Below are positions 6,908 through 12,390 of a stretch of DNA of 16,367 nt, one piece after another (position 1 is the first letter of the stretch; every line of letters starts with the position of its first letter). A program made the position numbers and the translations under genes. The notes under the pieces are model-generated. The model was not told the DNA's origin and did no database searches. It worked only from the letters and a program-made list of their open reading frames with translations. The stretch lies in the NCBI GenBank assembly GCA_045646245.1, contig JAZRKJ010000030.1:1-16367 (forward strand). The letters are read 5' to 3'. The DNA comes from SIG607 sp045646245 (lineage in GTDB: Bacteria; Bacillota; Clostridia; Oscillospirales; Acutalibacteraceae).

Positions 6908-6955
6908 AGGTTCATCACATTAAAGGGCGAACCCCTTATGAAAGGAATAATTATT

Positions 6956-7741
6956 ATGAAAAAGTTTTTAGCACTTATGTTAGCCGTACTTATGATGGCT
7001 GTTTGCTTCGCAGGTTGCGGAGCAAAACAGGAAACCATTATCGTTGGTTACACAATTTATGAACCCATGAACTATATTGACGAAAGCGGTAAGCTGGTTG
7101 GTTTCGATACCGAACTTGCAGAAGCAGTTTTCGGCAACCTTGGCTACAAGGTAGTTTTCAAGGAAATTGAATGGAAAAACAAGTATACCGAACTTGATTC
7201 CGGCGCAATTGACTGTATCTGGAACGGCTTTACCTGTAACGCCGCAGACGATGACGGTGTTCAGAGAAGCGAAAAGGTTGACTTCTCCTACAACTATATG
7301 GAAAACCTTCAGGTAGTTGTTGTTAAGGATGATTCCGGTATTGCCTCTGCTACTGACCTTAACGGCAAAATCGGTGATGCTGAAATCGGCTCCGCCGGCG
7401 AATCTTATGCAAAGAAATTTGAAGGCATTATATTCAAGGGCGCTACCAAGCAAACTGACTGTCTCTTCGCCGTTAAATCCGGTACTGCTGACTTCGCAGT
7501 TCTCGATAACCAGCTTGCAAAGAGCTACTGCGGTAAAGGTGACTACGCTAACCTTAAGATAGTTGACACTCTTTCCAGCGACGTTGAATACTACGCTATT
7601 GGCTTTAAGAAGGGCAGCAAACTTACCGCTAACGTTAACGCTCAGTTAGATGCTCTTGCTAAAGACGGTACTATTGCTAAAATTGCTGAAAAATACGGCG
7701 TATCCAACACCGCTATCACCGATTTTTCTAACCAGAAATAA
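6956..7741 (+). CDS. Amino-acid ABC transporter substrate-binding lipoprotein
   Basis: This is an extracytoplasmic solute receptor of the polar amino-acid family (SBP_bac_3, HisJ/GlnH/TcyA type). The N-terminus MKKFLALMLAVLMMAVCFAGC is a lipoprotein signal with the lipobox FAGC and the modified cysteine at residue 21. The mature domain starts with TIIVGYTIYEPMNYID and GKLVGFDTELAEAV, classic for the family. IDCIWNGFT and QRSEKVDFS hold the region that binds the ligand's alpha-carboxylate in relatives. The length of 261 residues fits. The start at 6956 gives a clean signal peptide; an in-frame ATG at 6938 would add six residues and also has a plausible AAAGGG upstream, so the choice is not certain. 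It is the first gene of the operon with permease, ATPase and yerC. The amino acid transported cannot be told from sequence alone. Confidence 0.92.
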   Translation: MKKFLALMLAVLMMAVCFAGCGAKQETIIVGYTIYEPMNYIDESGKLVGFDTELAEAVFGNLGYKVVFKEIEWKNKYTELDSGAIDCIWNGFTCNAADDDGVQRSEKVDFSYNYMENLQVVVVKDDSGIASATDLNGKIGDAEIGSAGESYAKKFEGIIFKGATKQTDCLFAVKSGTADFAVLDNQLAKSYCGKGDYANLKIVDTLSSDVEYYAIGFKKGSKLTANVNAQLDALAKDGTIAKIAEKYGVSNTAITDFSNQK

Positions 7742-7771
7742 TTCACCCGTTAAAGCCTTTGGAGAATAAAT

Positions 7772-8467
7772 ATGACATTTCTTGAAGTTACTTCATTTTT
7801 GTTTGACGGCTTTAAAATATCTTTACTAATCTTTGCGGTGACGCTGCTTTGCGGCGCACCGCTTGGTTTACCTATAGCCTTTTGCTCAATGAGCCGTTTC
7901 AAACCTTTAAGAGCCGTTTCCAGAGTCTTCGTTTGGATAGTGCGCGGCATCCCCCTGATGCTTCAAATCTTTATTATCTACTACGTGCCTTCACTTGTTT
8001 TCGGGTTGGAAATCTGGAAGAATTTAGACCTTGCCTTTACTACCGGCAGAGAACTGTCCTTCGCGGGCAGAGTTTTTGCTGTTGTAATAGCCTTCGTGCT
8101 TAACTATGCTTGTTACTTTTCCGAAATATACCGCGGCGGTATTGAAAGTATTTCAAAAGGTCAATACGAAGCGGGTTACGTTTTGGGACTTAATAAATCC
8201 CAAATCTTCCGTAAAATAGTATTAAAGCAGGTTATTCAGCGCATAGTTCCCCCCATGTCCAACGAAATAATCACTCTTATTAAGGACACCGCTCTTGCTA
8301 ACTGTATAATGGTTGGCGAAATTATTTATAAGGCAAATATCCTTGCGGCGGAAGACGCGCTTATTTGGCCCTTGTTCTTTTCGGGCGCCTTTTACCTTTT
8401 ATTCGTTGGAATACTTACCGTTGTTCTGGGCAAAATCGAAAAGAAACTCAGTTATTTCAGGAGTTAA
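7772..8467 (+). CDS. Amino-acid ABC transporter permease (HisM/GlnP family)
   Basis: This 231-residue polytopic inner-membrane protein has about five hydrophobic segments, at roughly 12-36, 50-72, 90-115, 165-185 (less hydrophobic) and 198-220. The early WIVRGIPLMLQIF pattern, typical of the His/Glu/Gln permease family, is visible. The cytoplasmic EAA loop reads EAGYVLGLNKSQIFRKIVLKQ, which contacts the ATPase. GGAG lies 7 nt before the ATG. Only one permease gene is present, so the transporter is presumably a permease homodimer, as in several amino-acid importers. The ATPase gene starts 3 nt after its stop, and the ATPase's ribosome binding site (AGGAG) is inside this gene's last codons, so translation is likely coupled. 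Confidence 0.92.
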   Translation: MTFLEVTSFLFDGFKISLLIFAVTLLCGAPLGLPIAFCSMSRFKPLRAVSRVFVWIVRGIPLMLQIFIIYYVPSLVFGLEIWKNLDLAFTTGRELSFAGRVFAVVIAFVLNYACYFSEIYRGGIESISKGQYEAGYVLGLNKSQIFRKIVLKQVIQRIVPPMSNEIITLIKDTALANCIMVGEIIYKANILAAEDALIWPLFFSGAFYLLFVGILTVVLGKIEKKLSYFRS

Positions 8468-8470
8468 GTT

Positions 8471-9229
8471 ATGGCAGTATTAGAAGTTAACAATATACAA
8501 AAACGCTTTGGCAAAACCGAAGTATTAAAGGGTATAAGTTTTTCTCTTGAAAAAGGAGAAGTTCTTGCTATAATCGGTTCTTCGGGCAGCGGTAAAACCA
8601 CTTTACTTCGTTGCCTTAATTTCCTTGAAACTCCCGATGTCGGCATTATTTCGGTAGACGGCAAGCCGCTGTTTGACGCTGAGAATCACGCTAAAATGAG
8701 TGACGAGGTTATTCGTCAGAACCGCCTTCACTTCGGGCTTGTTTTCCAGAACTTTAACCTTTTCCCCCAATACACCGTTTTCCAGAACGTTACCCTTGCC
8801 CCTACCCTTCTGAAAACAGGTACGGCAGAGGAAATTGAAGCAAAGGCGCTTGCTCTTATTGAAAAGGTTGGCCTTAGCGATAAAAAGGATTCCTACCCCT
8901 GTCAGCTTTCAGGAGGTCAGCAGCAACGTGTCGCTATCGCCCGAGCTCTCGCTATGAATCCCGAAATTCTTTGCTTTGACGAGCCTACCAGCGCACTTGA
9001 CCCCGAACTCACCGGAGAAGTGTTAAAGGTTATTAAAGGGCTTAAATCGAGCGACAGCACTATGATAGTTGTTACCCACGAAATGGAATTTGCAAAAAGC
9101 GTTGCCGATAAGGTAATCTTTATGGCAGACGGCGTTATTGAAGAAATGGGTACACCCGAAGAAGTTTTCGATAATCCCCGCAGTCCCAAAACCAAGGCTT
9201 TCCTTGCAAAGTCCTTAGAAGAAATTTAG
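8471..9229 (+). CDS. Amino-acid ABC transporter ATP-binding protein (GlnQ/HisP family)
   Basis: This is the cytosolic ATPase that powers the importer encoded by the two genes upstream. All nucleotide-binding motifs are intact: Walker A GSSGSGKTT (36-44), Q-loop VFQNFNLFP (Q93), signature LSGGQQQR (146-153), Walker B ILCFDEP with D170 and E171, D-loop SALD and H-loop VTHEM (H203). The length of 252 residues is standard for PAAT-family ATPases. It starts 3 nt after the permease stop and ends in a TAG that is itself part of the AGGAGG ribosome binding site of yerC, so all genes of the unit appear co-translated. There is nothing degenerate in the sequence. Confidence 0.95.
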   Translation: MAVLEVNNIQKRFGKTEVLKGISFSLEKGEVLAIIGSSGSGKTTLLRCLNFLETPDVGIISVDGKPLFDAENHAKMSDEVIRQNRLHFGLVFQNFNLFPQYTVFQNVTLAPTLLKTGTAEEIEAKALALIEKVGLSDKKDSYPCQLSGGQQQRVAIARALAMNPEILCFDEPTSALDPELTGEVLKVIKGLKSSDSTMIVVTHEMEFAKSVADKVIFMADGVIEEMGTPEEVFDNPRSPKTKAFLAKSLEEI

Positions 9230-9239
9230 GAGGCAAGAA

Positions 9240-9509
9240 ATGGCTAAAATCAGTGACGAAATGATAAATGAACTGTATAAAGTCATTTTGAGTTTAGAAA
9301 CCGAAGAAGACTGTCAGTTATTATTTGCCGACCTTTGCACCCATAAGGAAGTTGAAAATATGGCGCAGCGAATTTGCGCCGCCCGCCTTTTAAAGCAAGG
9401 CGAAACCTATAGCAAAGTAAGCGAAAAAACCGGAATCGCCAGCGCCACCCTCGCCCGCGTTTCCAGCTGCCTTAAATACGGCAAAGGGTACGATAAGTTT
9501 ATAAAATAA
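9240..9509 (+). CDS. yerC: YerC/YecD-family TrpR-related DNA-binding protein
   Basis: This 89-residue all-helical protein matches the YerC/YecD family (TIGR02531-type, Trp repressor superfamily). The pattern LYKVILSLETEEDCQLLFADLCTHKE, followed by MAQRICAARLLKQGETYSKVSEKTGIASATLARVSSCLKYG, is diagnostic. The last part (about 55-80) is the helix-turn-helix, with SEKTGIASATLARVS as turn plus recognition helix. It has no known ligand; the tryptophan-binding residues of TrpR cannot be assumed. Its Shine-Dalgarno AGGAGG overlaps the stop of the ATPase gene, placing it firmly in the ABC transporter operon. Because the operon promoter carries a perfect 18-bp palindrome, autoregulation by this protein is a reasonable hypothesis, but it is not shown by the sequence. 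Family call is confident. Confidence 0.9.
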   Translation: MAKISDEMINELYKVILSLETEEDCQLLFADLCTHKEVENMAQRICAARLLKQGETYSKVSEKTGIASATLARVSSCLKYGKGYDKFIK

Positions 9510-9519
9510 CGTACGTTAT
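9506..9519. repeat. 14-bp perfect palindrome overlapping the yerC stop codon
   Basis: ATAACGTACGTTAT is its own reverse complement and includes the TAA stop of yerC (9507-9509). It sits 3 nt before the larger terminator palindrome. As RNA it would be a weak stem with no proper loop, so a DNA-binding role or chance is more likely than an RNA role. Confidence 0.45.
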
Positions 9520-9522
9520 ATA

Positions 9523-9552
9523 AAACGGCACAGGTTTAAACCTGTGCCGTTT
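9523..9552. terminator. Bidirectional terminator between yerC and the Fic gene
   Basis: This is a 30-bp perfect palindrome (left arm AAACGGCACAGGTTT, then its exact complement) in the gap between convergent genes. On the plus strand it is followed by GCATTTTT; on the minus strand by TATATAA after its own terminal T-run. It can serve both yerC and the leftward Fic gene, whose stop is at 9578. Confidence 0.85.
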
Positions 9553-9577
9553 GCATTTTTACCCACATATTGGGCAG

Positions 9578-10738
9578 TTATTTAATTATCTTGTATTTAA
9601 CCCTTGAACCGTAATTAACCGAAGTCAGCAAGCCTAAATCCACGAATTTCAATACGAATGTTCTTATGGTTGCGTACGCCGCATCTCCAAAATCTTTTTC
9701 AAGTTGCTTTGTAGAAAATTCCTCCGTTCCGTAAGAAGACAGTACAAACTTCCAAAGTTTAGTTTCTTTTTCAGTCACCTTTCTATCTTTAACAGCATCG
9801 TCATAATTGGATAACGTTTCAACGCGTACCGTTTCTTCACTCATTTTGTTATAAACGTTATTTATAAAATACAAAATAAACGGTGTAATATCAATTCTGC
9901 CGCTGAATTTCTTATTATCTTCAATAGTTGTATATGCATTGTAGTATTCTTTTCTGCTTTTCTCAATTTGACTTGAGAAAGGAATAAACAACGCCGACCT
10001 ATACCCCTTTTGAATCAAAAACCATAAATGTACAAGACGCGCCATTCTGCCGTTTCCGTCAAAATAGGGATGCACAAAAGCAATATAAAAATGAATAACT
10101 GCCGCTTTTATTAAATCGTTAATATCATCATTATCATTTGCAAATTCAATAAGTTTTTTCATAAATGCGGGAAGTTTTCTGTATTCAAGTCCCGAATGTT
10201 CAAGGCGGTCGCTTACAACGTAAACGGTATCGTGCCTATAAAAATTATCGCCGGATAATTTGTCTTCAGCGCTTAAAAAGTCACCCACGGTCATCATATA
10301 TAATTTGTATAGGTTTTCTTCGGTAATTTTATTAGCCCTGTCGGCAATAAATTCCAGCCCGTTTTTAAACCCCATAATTCTGTTTTCCTGCTCATCCTTC
10401 GGCGCCATACCCTTTAAAATTTTGCGTACACTATCACGACTGTAATCTATGCTTTCAATAGCAGAAGTAGCAATTATTTCTTCCTCTGCGGCTTTAATAC
10501 CGTAGTATTCGTCTTGTGACTGCAATAATAGTTTAACGGCATTCTGATTCACCGAAGCGTGATTTTCTATAAAAACAATTTCTTTACCGTCAAAATCCAG
10601 AAGAGGTAAAGTTTTATAGTACAATTTTTCTATCGTTTGCAAAAAATCTTTAAAATCTTCACCGTATTTATATTGCATTTTTTGATAATCAGCAAAATGC
10701 TTGTCCTTCAGCATTTGAGCAAATAACTTTATATCCAT
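9578..10738 (-). CDS. Fic-family protein (probable AMP-transferase) with N-terminal inhibitory helix and C-terminal winged helix
   Basis: Fic enzymes transfer AMP (or another NMP) from a nucleotide to target hydroxyls. The complete active-site motif HPYFDGNGRMAR is at 223-234, with catalytic H223 and phosphate-binding residues intact. Upstream, TSAIES (91-96) sits at the place of the class II inhibitory motif [S/T]xxxE[G/N], with Ser in the last position; E95 would be the autoinhibitory glutamate. A winged-helix-like domain occupies about 320-386 (EFSTKQLEKDFGDAAYATIRTF). The length is 386 residues. The ATG at 10738 is chosen because TTGGAG lies 6 nt upstream; a TTG at 10750 is part of that ribosome binding site. 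The gene is monocistronic with a strong promoter and no visible antitoxin partner. It appears more A/T-rich than the neighbouring fba. Its target is unknown. Confidence 0.92.
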   Translation of the reverse strand: MDIKLFAQMLKDKHFADYQKMQYKYGEDFKDFLQTIEKLYYKTLPLLDFDGKEIVFIENHASVNQNAVKLLLQSQDEYYGIKAAEEEIIATSAIESIDYSRDSVRKILKGMAPKDEQENRIMGFKNGLEFIADRANKITEENLYKLYMMTVGDFLSAEDKLSGDNFYRHDTVYVVSDRLEHSGLEYRKLPAFMKKLIEFANDNDDINDLIKAAVIHFYIAFVHPYFDGNGRMARLVHLWFLIQKGYRSALFIPFSSQIEKSRKEYYNAYTTIEDNKKFSGRIDITPFILYFINNVYNKMSEETVRVETLSNYDDAVKDRKVTEKETKLWKFVLSSYGTEEFSTKQLEKDFGDAAYATIRTFVLKFVDLGLLTSVNYGSRVKYKIIK

Positions 10739-10774
10739 AACATTCTCCAATACAAATTAGTATCAATATATATC

Positions 10775-10803
10775 AGTATAATCCATATAAGCGCAAATGT
10801 CAA
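10775..10803 (-). promoter_or_regulatory. Near-consensus sigma-A promoter for the Fic gene
   Basis: Read on the minus strand, TTGACA (10803-10798) and TATACT (10780-10775) are separated by exactly 17 nt. Transcription would begin near 10768, giving a leader of about 30 nt. A direct repeat, ATACTGAT / ATACTAAT with 16-nt periodicity (10779-10772 and 10763-10756), overlaps the -10 box and the leader, so it could be an operator. Confidence 0.8.
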
Positions 10804-10817
10804 GTGCGGTAAACAAT

Positions 10818-10850
10818 AACCGACACAGTAAGCTTTTTACTATGTCGGTT
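10818..10850. terminator. Stem-loop A upstream of the Fic promoter
   Basis: AACCGACA (10818-10825) pairs with TGTCGGTT (10843-10850). After one C/A mismatch, AGTAA pairs with TTACT around a 5-nt loop. On the minus strand it is followed by ATTGTTTACC, a weak U-rich tail. It is the last of three consecutive hairpins met by transcription coming from fba. Confidence 0.55.
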
Positions 10851-10871
10851 TATTTTGTCACAGACAAAATA
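10851..10871. repeat. Stem-loop B, A/T-rich inverted repeat
   Basis: TATTTTGTC (10851-10859) pairs perfectly with GACAAAATA (10863-10871) around a 3-nt loop. It directly abuts stem-loops A and C. It is A/T-rich and lacks its own U-run, so it is more an extension of the terminator cluster than an independent terminator. Confidence 0.5.
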
Positions 10872-10899
10872 AAAAAAGGCGGAGTTCTCCGCCTTTTTT
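10872..10899 (-). terminator. Rho-independent terminator of the fba-DUF6472 unit
   Basis: GGCGGA (10878-10883) pairs with TCCGCC (10888-10893) around GTTC. Flanking A- and T-runs mean that, on the minus strand, the stem is followed by TTTTTTTATTTTG. The stop codon of the upstream small gene lies within the 5' side of the stem region. Confidence 0.9.
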
Positions 10900-11083
10900 A
10901 GTTTTGTTTGCGTACTACGCCGTATTCGTCGTCGAGACGGAAACCGGGGCAGGTTTTGGTTTGGAGGAAAGAAACGACTTCATCCTCGTCCAAATACGCC
11001 ATACATTCGTAAGTTTCCATTTCTTCGTTATATGCGAAATTTGCGCATATATCACAAGACGAAACGGTTTTGTTTTCAGCCAT
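10898..11083 (-). CDS. Small Cys-rich protein, DUF6472-like
   Basis: This 61-residue acidic protein has four cysteines in the pattern CDIC (10, 13), C27 and C45, with LDDEYGVVRKQ near the C-terminus. The combination CxxC-(Asn-Phe-aromatic)-YEC-LDEDE-CPGFRLDDEY matches, from memory, the clostridial DUF6472 family of unknown function; a small zinc-binding fold is plausible from the four cysteines. There is no signal peptide or membrane segment. It begins 4 nt after the fba stop codon, with its ribosome binding site (GGAAAGG) inside the fba 3' end, and ends in a strong terminator, so it is co-transcribed with fba. The open frame and coupling make it a real gene; the function is unknown. Confidence 0.8.
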   Translation of the reverse strand: MAENKTVSSCDICANFAYNEEMETYECMAYLDEDEVVSFLQTKTCPGFRLDDEYGVVRKQN

Positions 11084-11087
11084 TTAA

Positions 11088-11951
11088 TTAAGCCTTTCCA
11101 ACAGAACCGAAGAGTTCCATTTTTTCCTTAACGGTAGCCTTAATTGCTTCTACGCCGGGAGCAAGAAGCTTTCTGGGGTCGAAGCCCTTGCCCTGAAGGT
11201 CTTTTCCTGCTTCAACGTATTCTCTGGTAGCGGCAGCGAAAGCAAGCTGACATTCGGTGTTAACGTTGATTTTGGAAACGCCCAGAGAGATAGCCTTCTT
11301 AATCATTTCTGCGGGGATACCGGTACCGCCGTGAAGAACCAAGGGCATATCACCGGTAAGCTGCTGAATAGCGTCAAGTGTGTCGAAAGAAAGACCTGCC
11401 CAATTTTCGGGATATTTACCGTGGATATTACCGATACCTGCGGCAAGCATGGTTACGCCGAGGTCGGCAATCATTTTACATTCCTTGGGGTCGGCAACTT
11501 CGCCGCTGCCGATAACGCCGTCTTCTTCGCCGCCGATAGCACCAACTTCAGCTTCAAGAGAAAGGCCGAGTTCGTTACAGGTAGCAACCAATTCCTTGGT
11601 TTTAGCAATATTTTCTTCAATAGGATAATGAGAGCCGTCAAACATTACGGAAGAGAAACCGGCTTCAATGCACTTCTTTGCGCCTTCATAAGAACCGTGG
11701 TCAAGATGAAGAGCAACGGGAACGGTGATGCCGAGTTCGTTAATCATACCTTTAACCATTCCAACAACGGTGGTATAGCCGCACATATACTTTCCTGCGC
11801 CTTCGGAAACACCCAAAATAACGGGAGATTTGAGTTCTTCGGCGGTTTGAAGAATAGCCTTAGCCCATTCAAGGTTGTTGATGTTGAACTGTCCTACGGC
11901 GTATTTGCCGGCTTTAGCTTTAGTAAGCATTTCTTTTGCAGATACTAACAT
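11088..11951 (-). CDS. fba: Class II fructose-1,6-bisphosphate aldolase
   Basis: This zinc-dependent aldolase catalyses reversible cleavage of fructose-1,6-bisphosphate to dihydroxyacetone phosphate and glyceraldehyde-3-phosphate in glycolysis and gluconeogenesis. Family motifs are intact: YAVGQFNINN (17-26), VALHLDHGS with catalytic D84 and zinc ligand H85, SLEAEVGAIGG (E134), NIHGKY (zinc ligand H177), LHGGTGI (H207) and KINVNTE. The length of 287 residues is typical of the short class IIB enzymes of Firmicutes. It has a strong GGAGG site and its own promoter. Codons are strongly biased towards C/G-ending synonymous forms compared with the Fic gene, which agrees with high expression. A DUF6472-like gene follows within 4 nt. 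A tagatose-bisphosphate aldolase (GatY/KbaY-like) is the only serious alternative, but the glycolytic enzyme is more likely. Confidence 0.93.
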   Translation of the reverse strand: MLVSAKEMLTKAKAGKYAVGQFNINNLEWAKAILQTAEELKSPVILGVSEGAGKYMCGYTTVVGMVKGMINELGITVPVALHLDHGSYEGAKKCIEAGFSSVMFDGSHYPIEENIAKTKELVATCNELGLSLEAEVGAIGGEEDGVIGSGEVADPKECKMIADLGVTMLAAGIGNIHGKYPENWAGLSFDTLDAIQQLTGDMPLVLHGGTGIPAEMIKKAISLGVSKINVNTECQLAFAAATREYVEAGKDLQGKGFDPRKLLAPGVEAIKATVKEKMELFGSVGKA

Positions 11952-11967
11952 TTTATTTCCTCCTATA

Positions 11968-11982
11968 TGCCCTGCTTGGGCA
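11968..11982 (-). promoter_or_regulatory. Small leader hairpin before the fba ribosome binding site
   Basis: TGCCC (11968-11972) pairs with GGGCA (11978-11982) around a 5-nt loop. In fba mRNA this places a short G/C stem about 5 nt upstream of GGAGG. It may be only a 5'-end stabiliser. Confidence 0.35.
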
Positions 11983-11999
11983 ATTAAATTTACCTATAT

Positions 12000-12028
12000 A
12001 TTTTATACCAATTCACCCAATAAATCAA
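12000..12028 (-). promoter_or_regulatory. Sigma-A promoter for fba
   Basis: On the minus strand, TTGATT (12028-12023) and TAAAAT (12005-12000) are spaced by 17 nt. An overlapping TATAAA offers an alternative -10 two bases upstream. The leader would be about 40 nt. Confidence 0.65.
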
Positions 12029-12056
12029 GCATTATATAAAAATAAGCAAAATAAAA

Positions 12057-12081
12057 GCACAGAGAGTTTTGCTCTCTGTGC
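12057..12081 (-). terminator. Rho-independent terminator of the ferredoxin gene
   Basis: GCACAGAGAG (12057-12066) pairs perfectly with CTCTCTGTGC (12072-12081) around a 5-nt loop. On the minus strand it is followed by TTTTATTTTGC. A second bulged hairpin (ATTCCCGGT / ACCGGAAT, 12086-12106) lies between it and the stop codon. Confidence 0.88.
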
Positions 12082-12118
12082 GAATATTCCCGGTAGTGAC
12101 CGGAATGCTCCTAACAAA

Positions 12119-12289
12119 TTAAGCTTCGGCAATTGCCTCAACGGGGCAAGTAGAAGCACAAGCGCCACAATCAATGCACTTGTCAGCGTCAATTGCATAT
12201 TTGTCATCAGCTTCAGCAATAGCATCAACGGGACAACCAGCAGCGCAGCTTCCGCAACCGATACATTCATCAGAAATTTTGTAAGCCAT
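12119..12289 (-). CDS. 2[4Fe-4S] clostridial-type ferredoxin
   Basis: This 56-residue electron carrier has two CxxCxxCxxxCP cluster motifs: C9, C12, C15 and C19 (CIGCGSCAAGCP) and C38, C41, C44 and C48 (CIDCGACASTCP). All eight ligands are present, and the two halves are internal duplicates with the same AIAEA ending, as in classical clostridial ferredoxins of 55-56 residues. It would be a low-potential soluble donor or acceptor for pyruvate:ferredoxin oxidoreductase, hydrogenase or Rnf-type complexes. AGGAGG lies 9 nt before the ATG. The gene has its own promoter and terminator, so it is monocistronic. The frame is shorter than many ORF-calling cut-offs and is overlapped by a longer meaningless frame, so it could be missed. 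Confidence 0.97.
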   Translation of the reverse strand: MAYKISDECIGCGSCAAGCPVDAIAEADDKYAIDADKCIDCGACASTCPVEAIAEA

Positions 12290-12317
12290 TCCAGTACACC
12301 TCCTGTAAATTTTTATA

Positions 12318-12331
12318 AAGGCACAAGCCTT
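12318..12331 (-). promoter_or_regulatory. Small hairpin in the ferredoxin leader
   Basis: AAGGC and GCCTT form a 5-bp stem with a 4-nt loop in the predicted 57-nt leader of the ferredoxin mRNA. It is followed on the minus strand by an A/T-rich stretch, then AGGAGG. The stem is weak; there is no evidence of ligand-dependent regulation. Confidence 0.3.
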
Positions 12332-12352
12332 AATAGGTATGTACCATTTACT

Positions 12353-12380
12353 ATTTTACTACAAATTACAAAAAAAGCAA
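12353..12380 (-). promoter_or_regulatory. Sigma-A promoter for the ferredoxin gene
   Basis: On the minus strand, TTGCTT (12380-12375) and TAAAAT (12358-12353) are separated by 16 nt. The -35 box lies in the loop of an inverted repeat, AAATTAC (12363-12369) / GTAATTT (12381-12387). The promoter sits just downstream of the ricT stop codon. Confidence 0.55.
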
Positions 12381-12390
12381 GTAATTTTTA

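Noticed and set aside
6698..6955. N-terminal extension of the solute-binding protein
   Set aside because: The extension would run through the pgeF 3' end, the terminator and the promoter. The lipoprotein signal at 6956 is the natural start.
6980..7453. 157-codon minus-strand frame opposite the solute-binding protein
   Set aside because: It is an antisense shadow. The plus-strand gene has a signal peptide, promoter and family motifs.
9578..10750. TTG start at 10750 for the Fic protein
   Set aside because: TTGGAG at that place is better explained as the ribosome binding site for the ATG at 10738.
11331..11948. 205-codon open frame on the plus strand opposite fba
   Set aside because: It is an antisense shadow of a strongly biased gene. 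It has no ribosome binding site, and its composition is dictated by fba codons.
12025..12270. Open frame of 81 residues on the minus strand across the ferredoxin region
   Set aside because: It is an out-of-frame reading of the ferredoxin gene and terminator. The true 56-residue frame has eight cluster cysteines, a proper ribosome binding site and an ending before the terminator.
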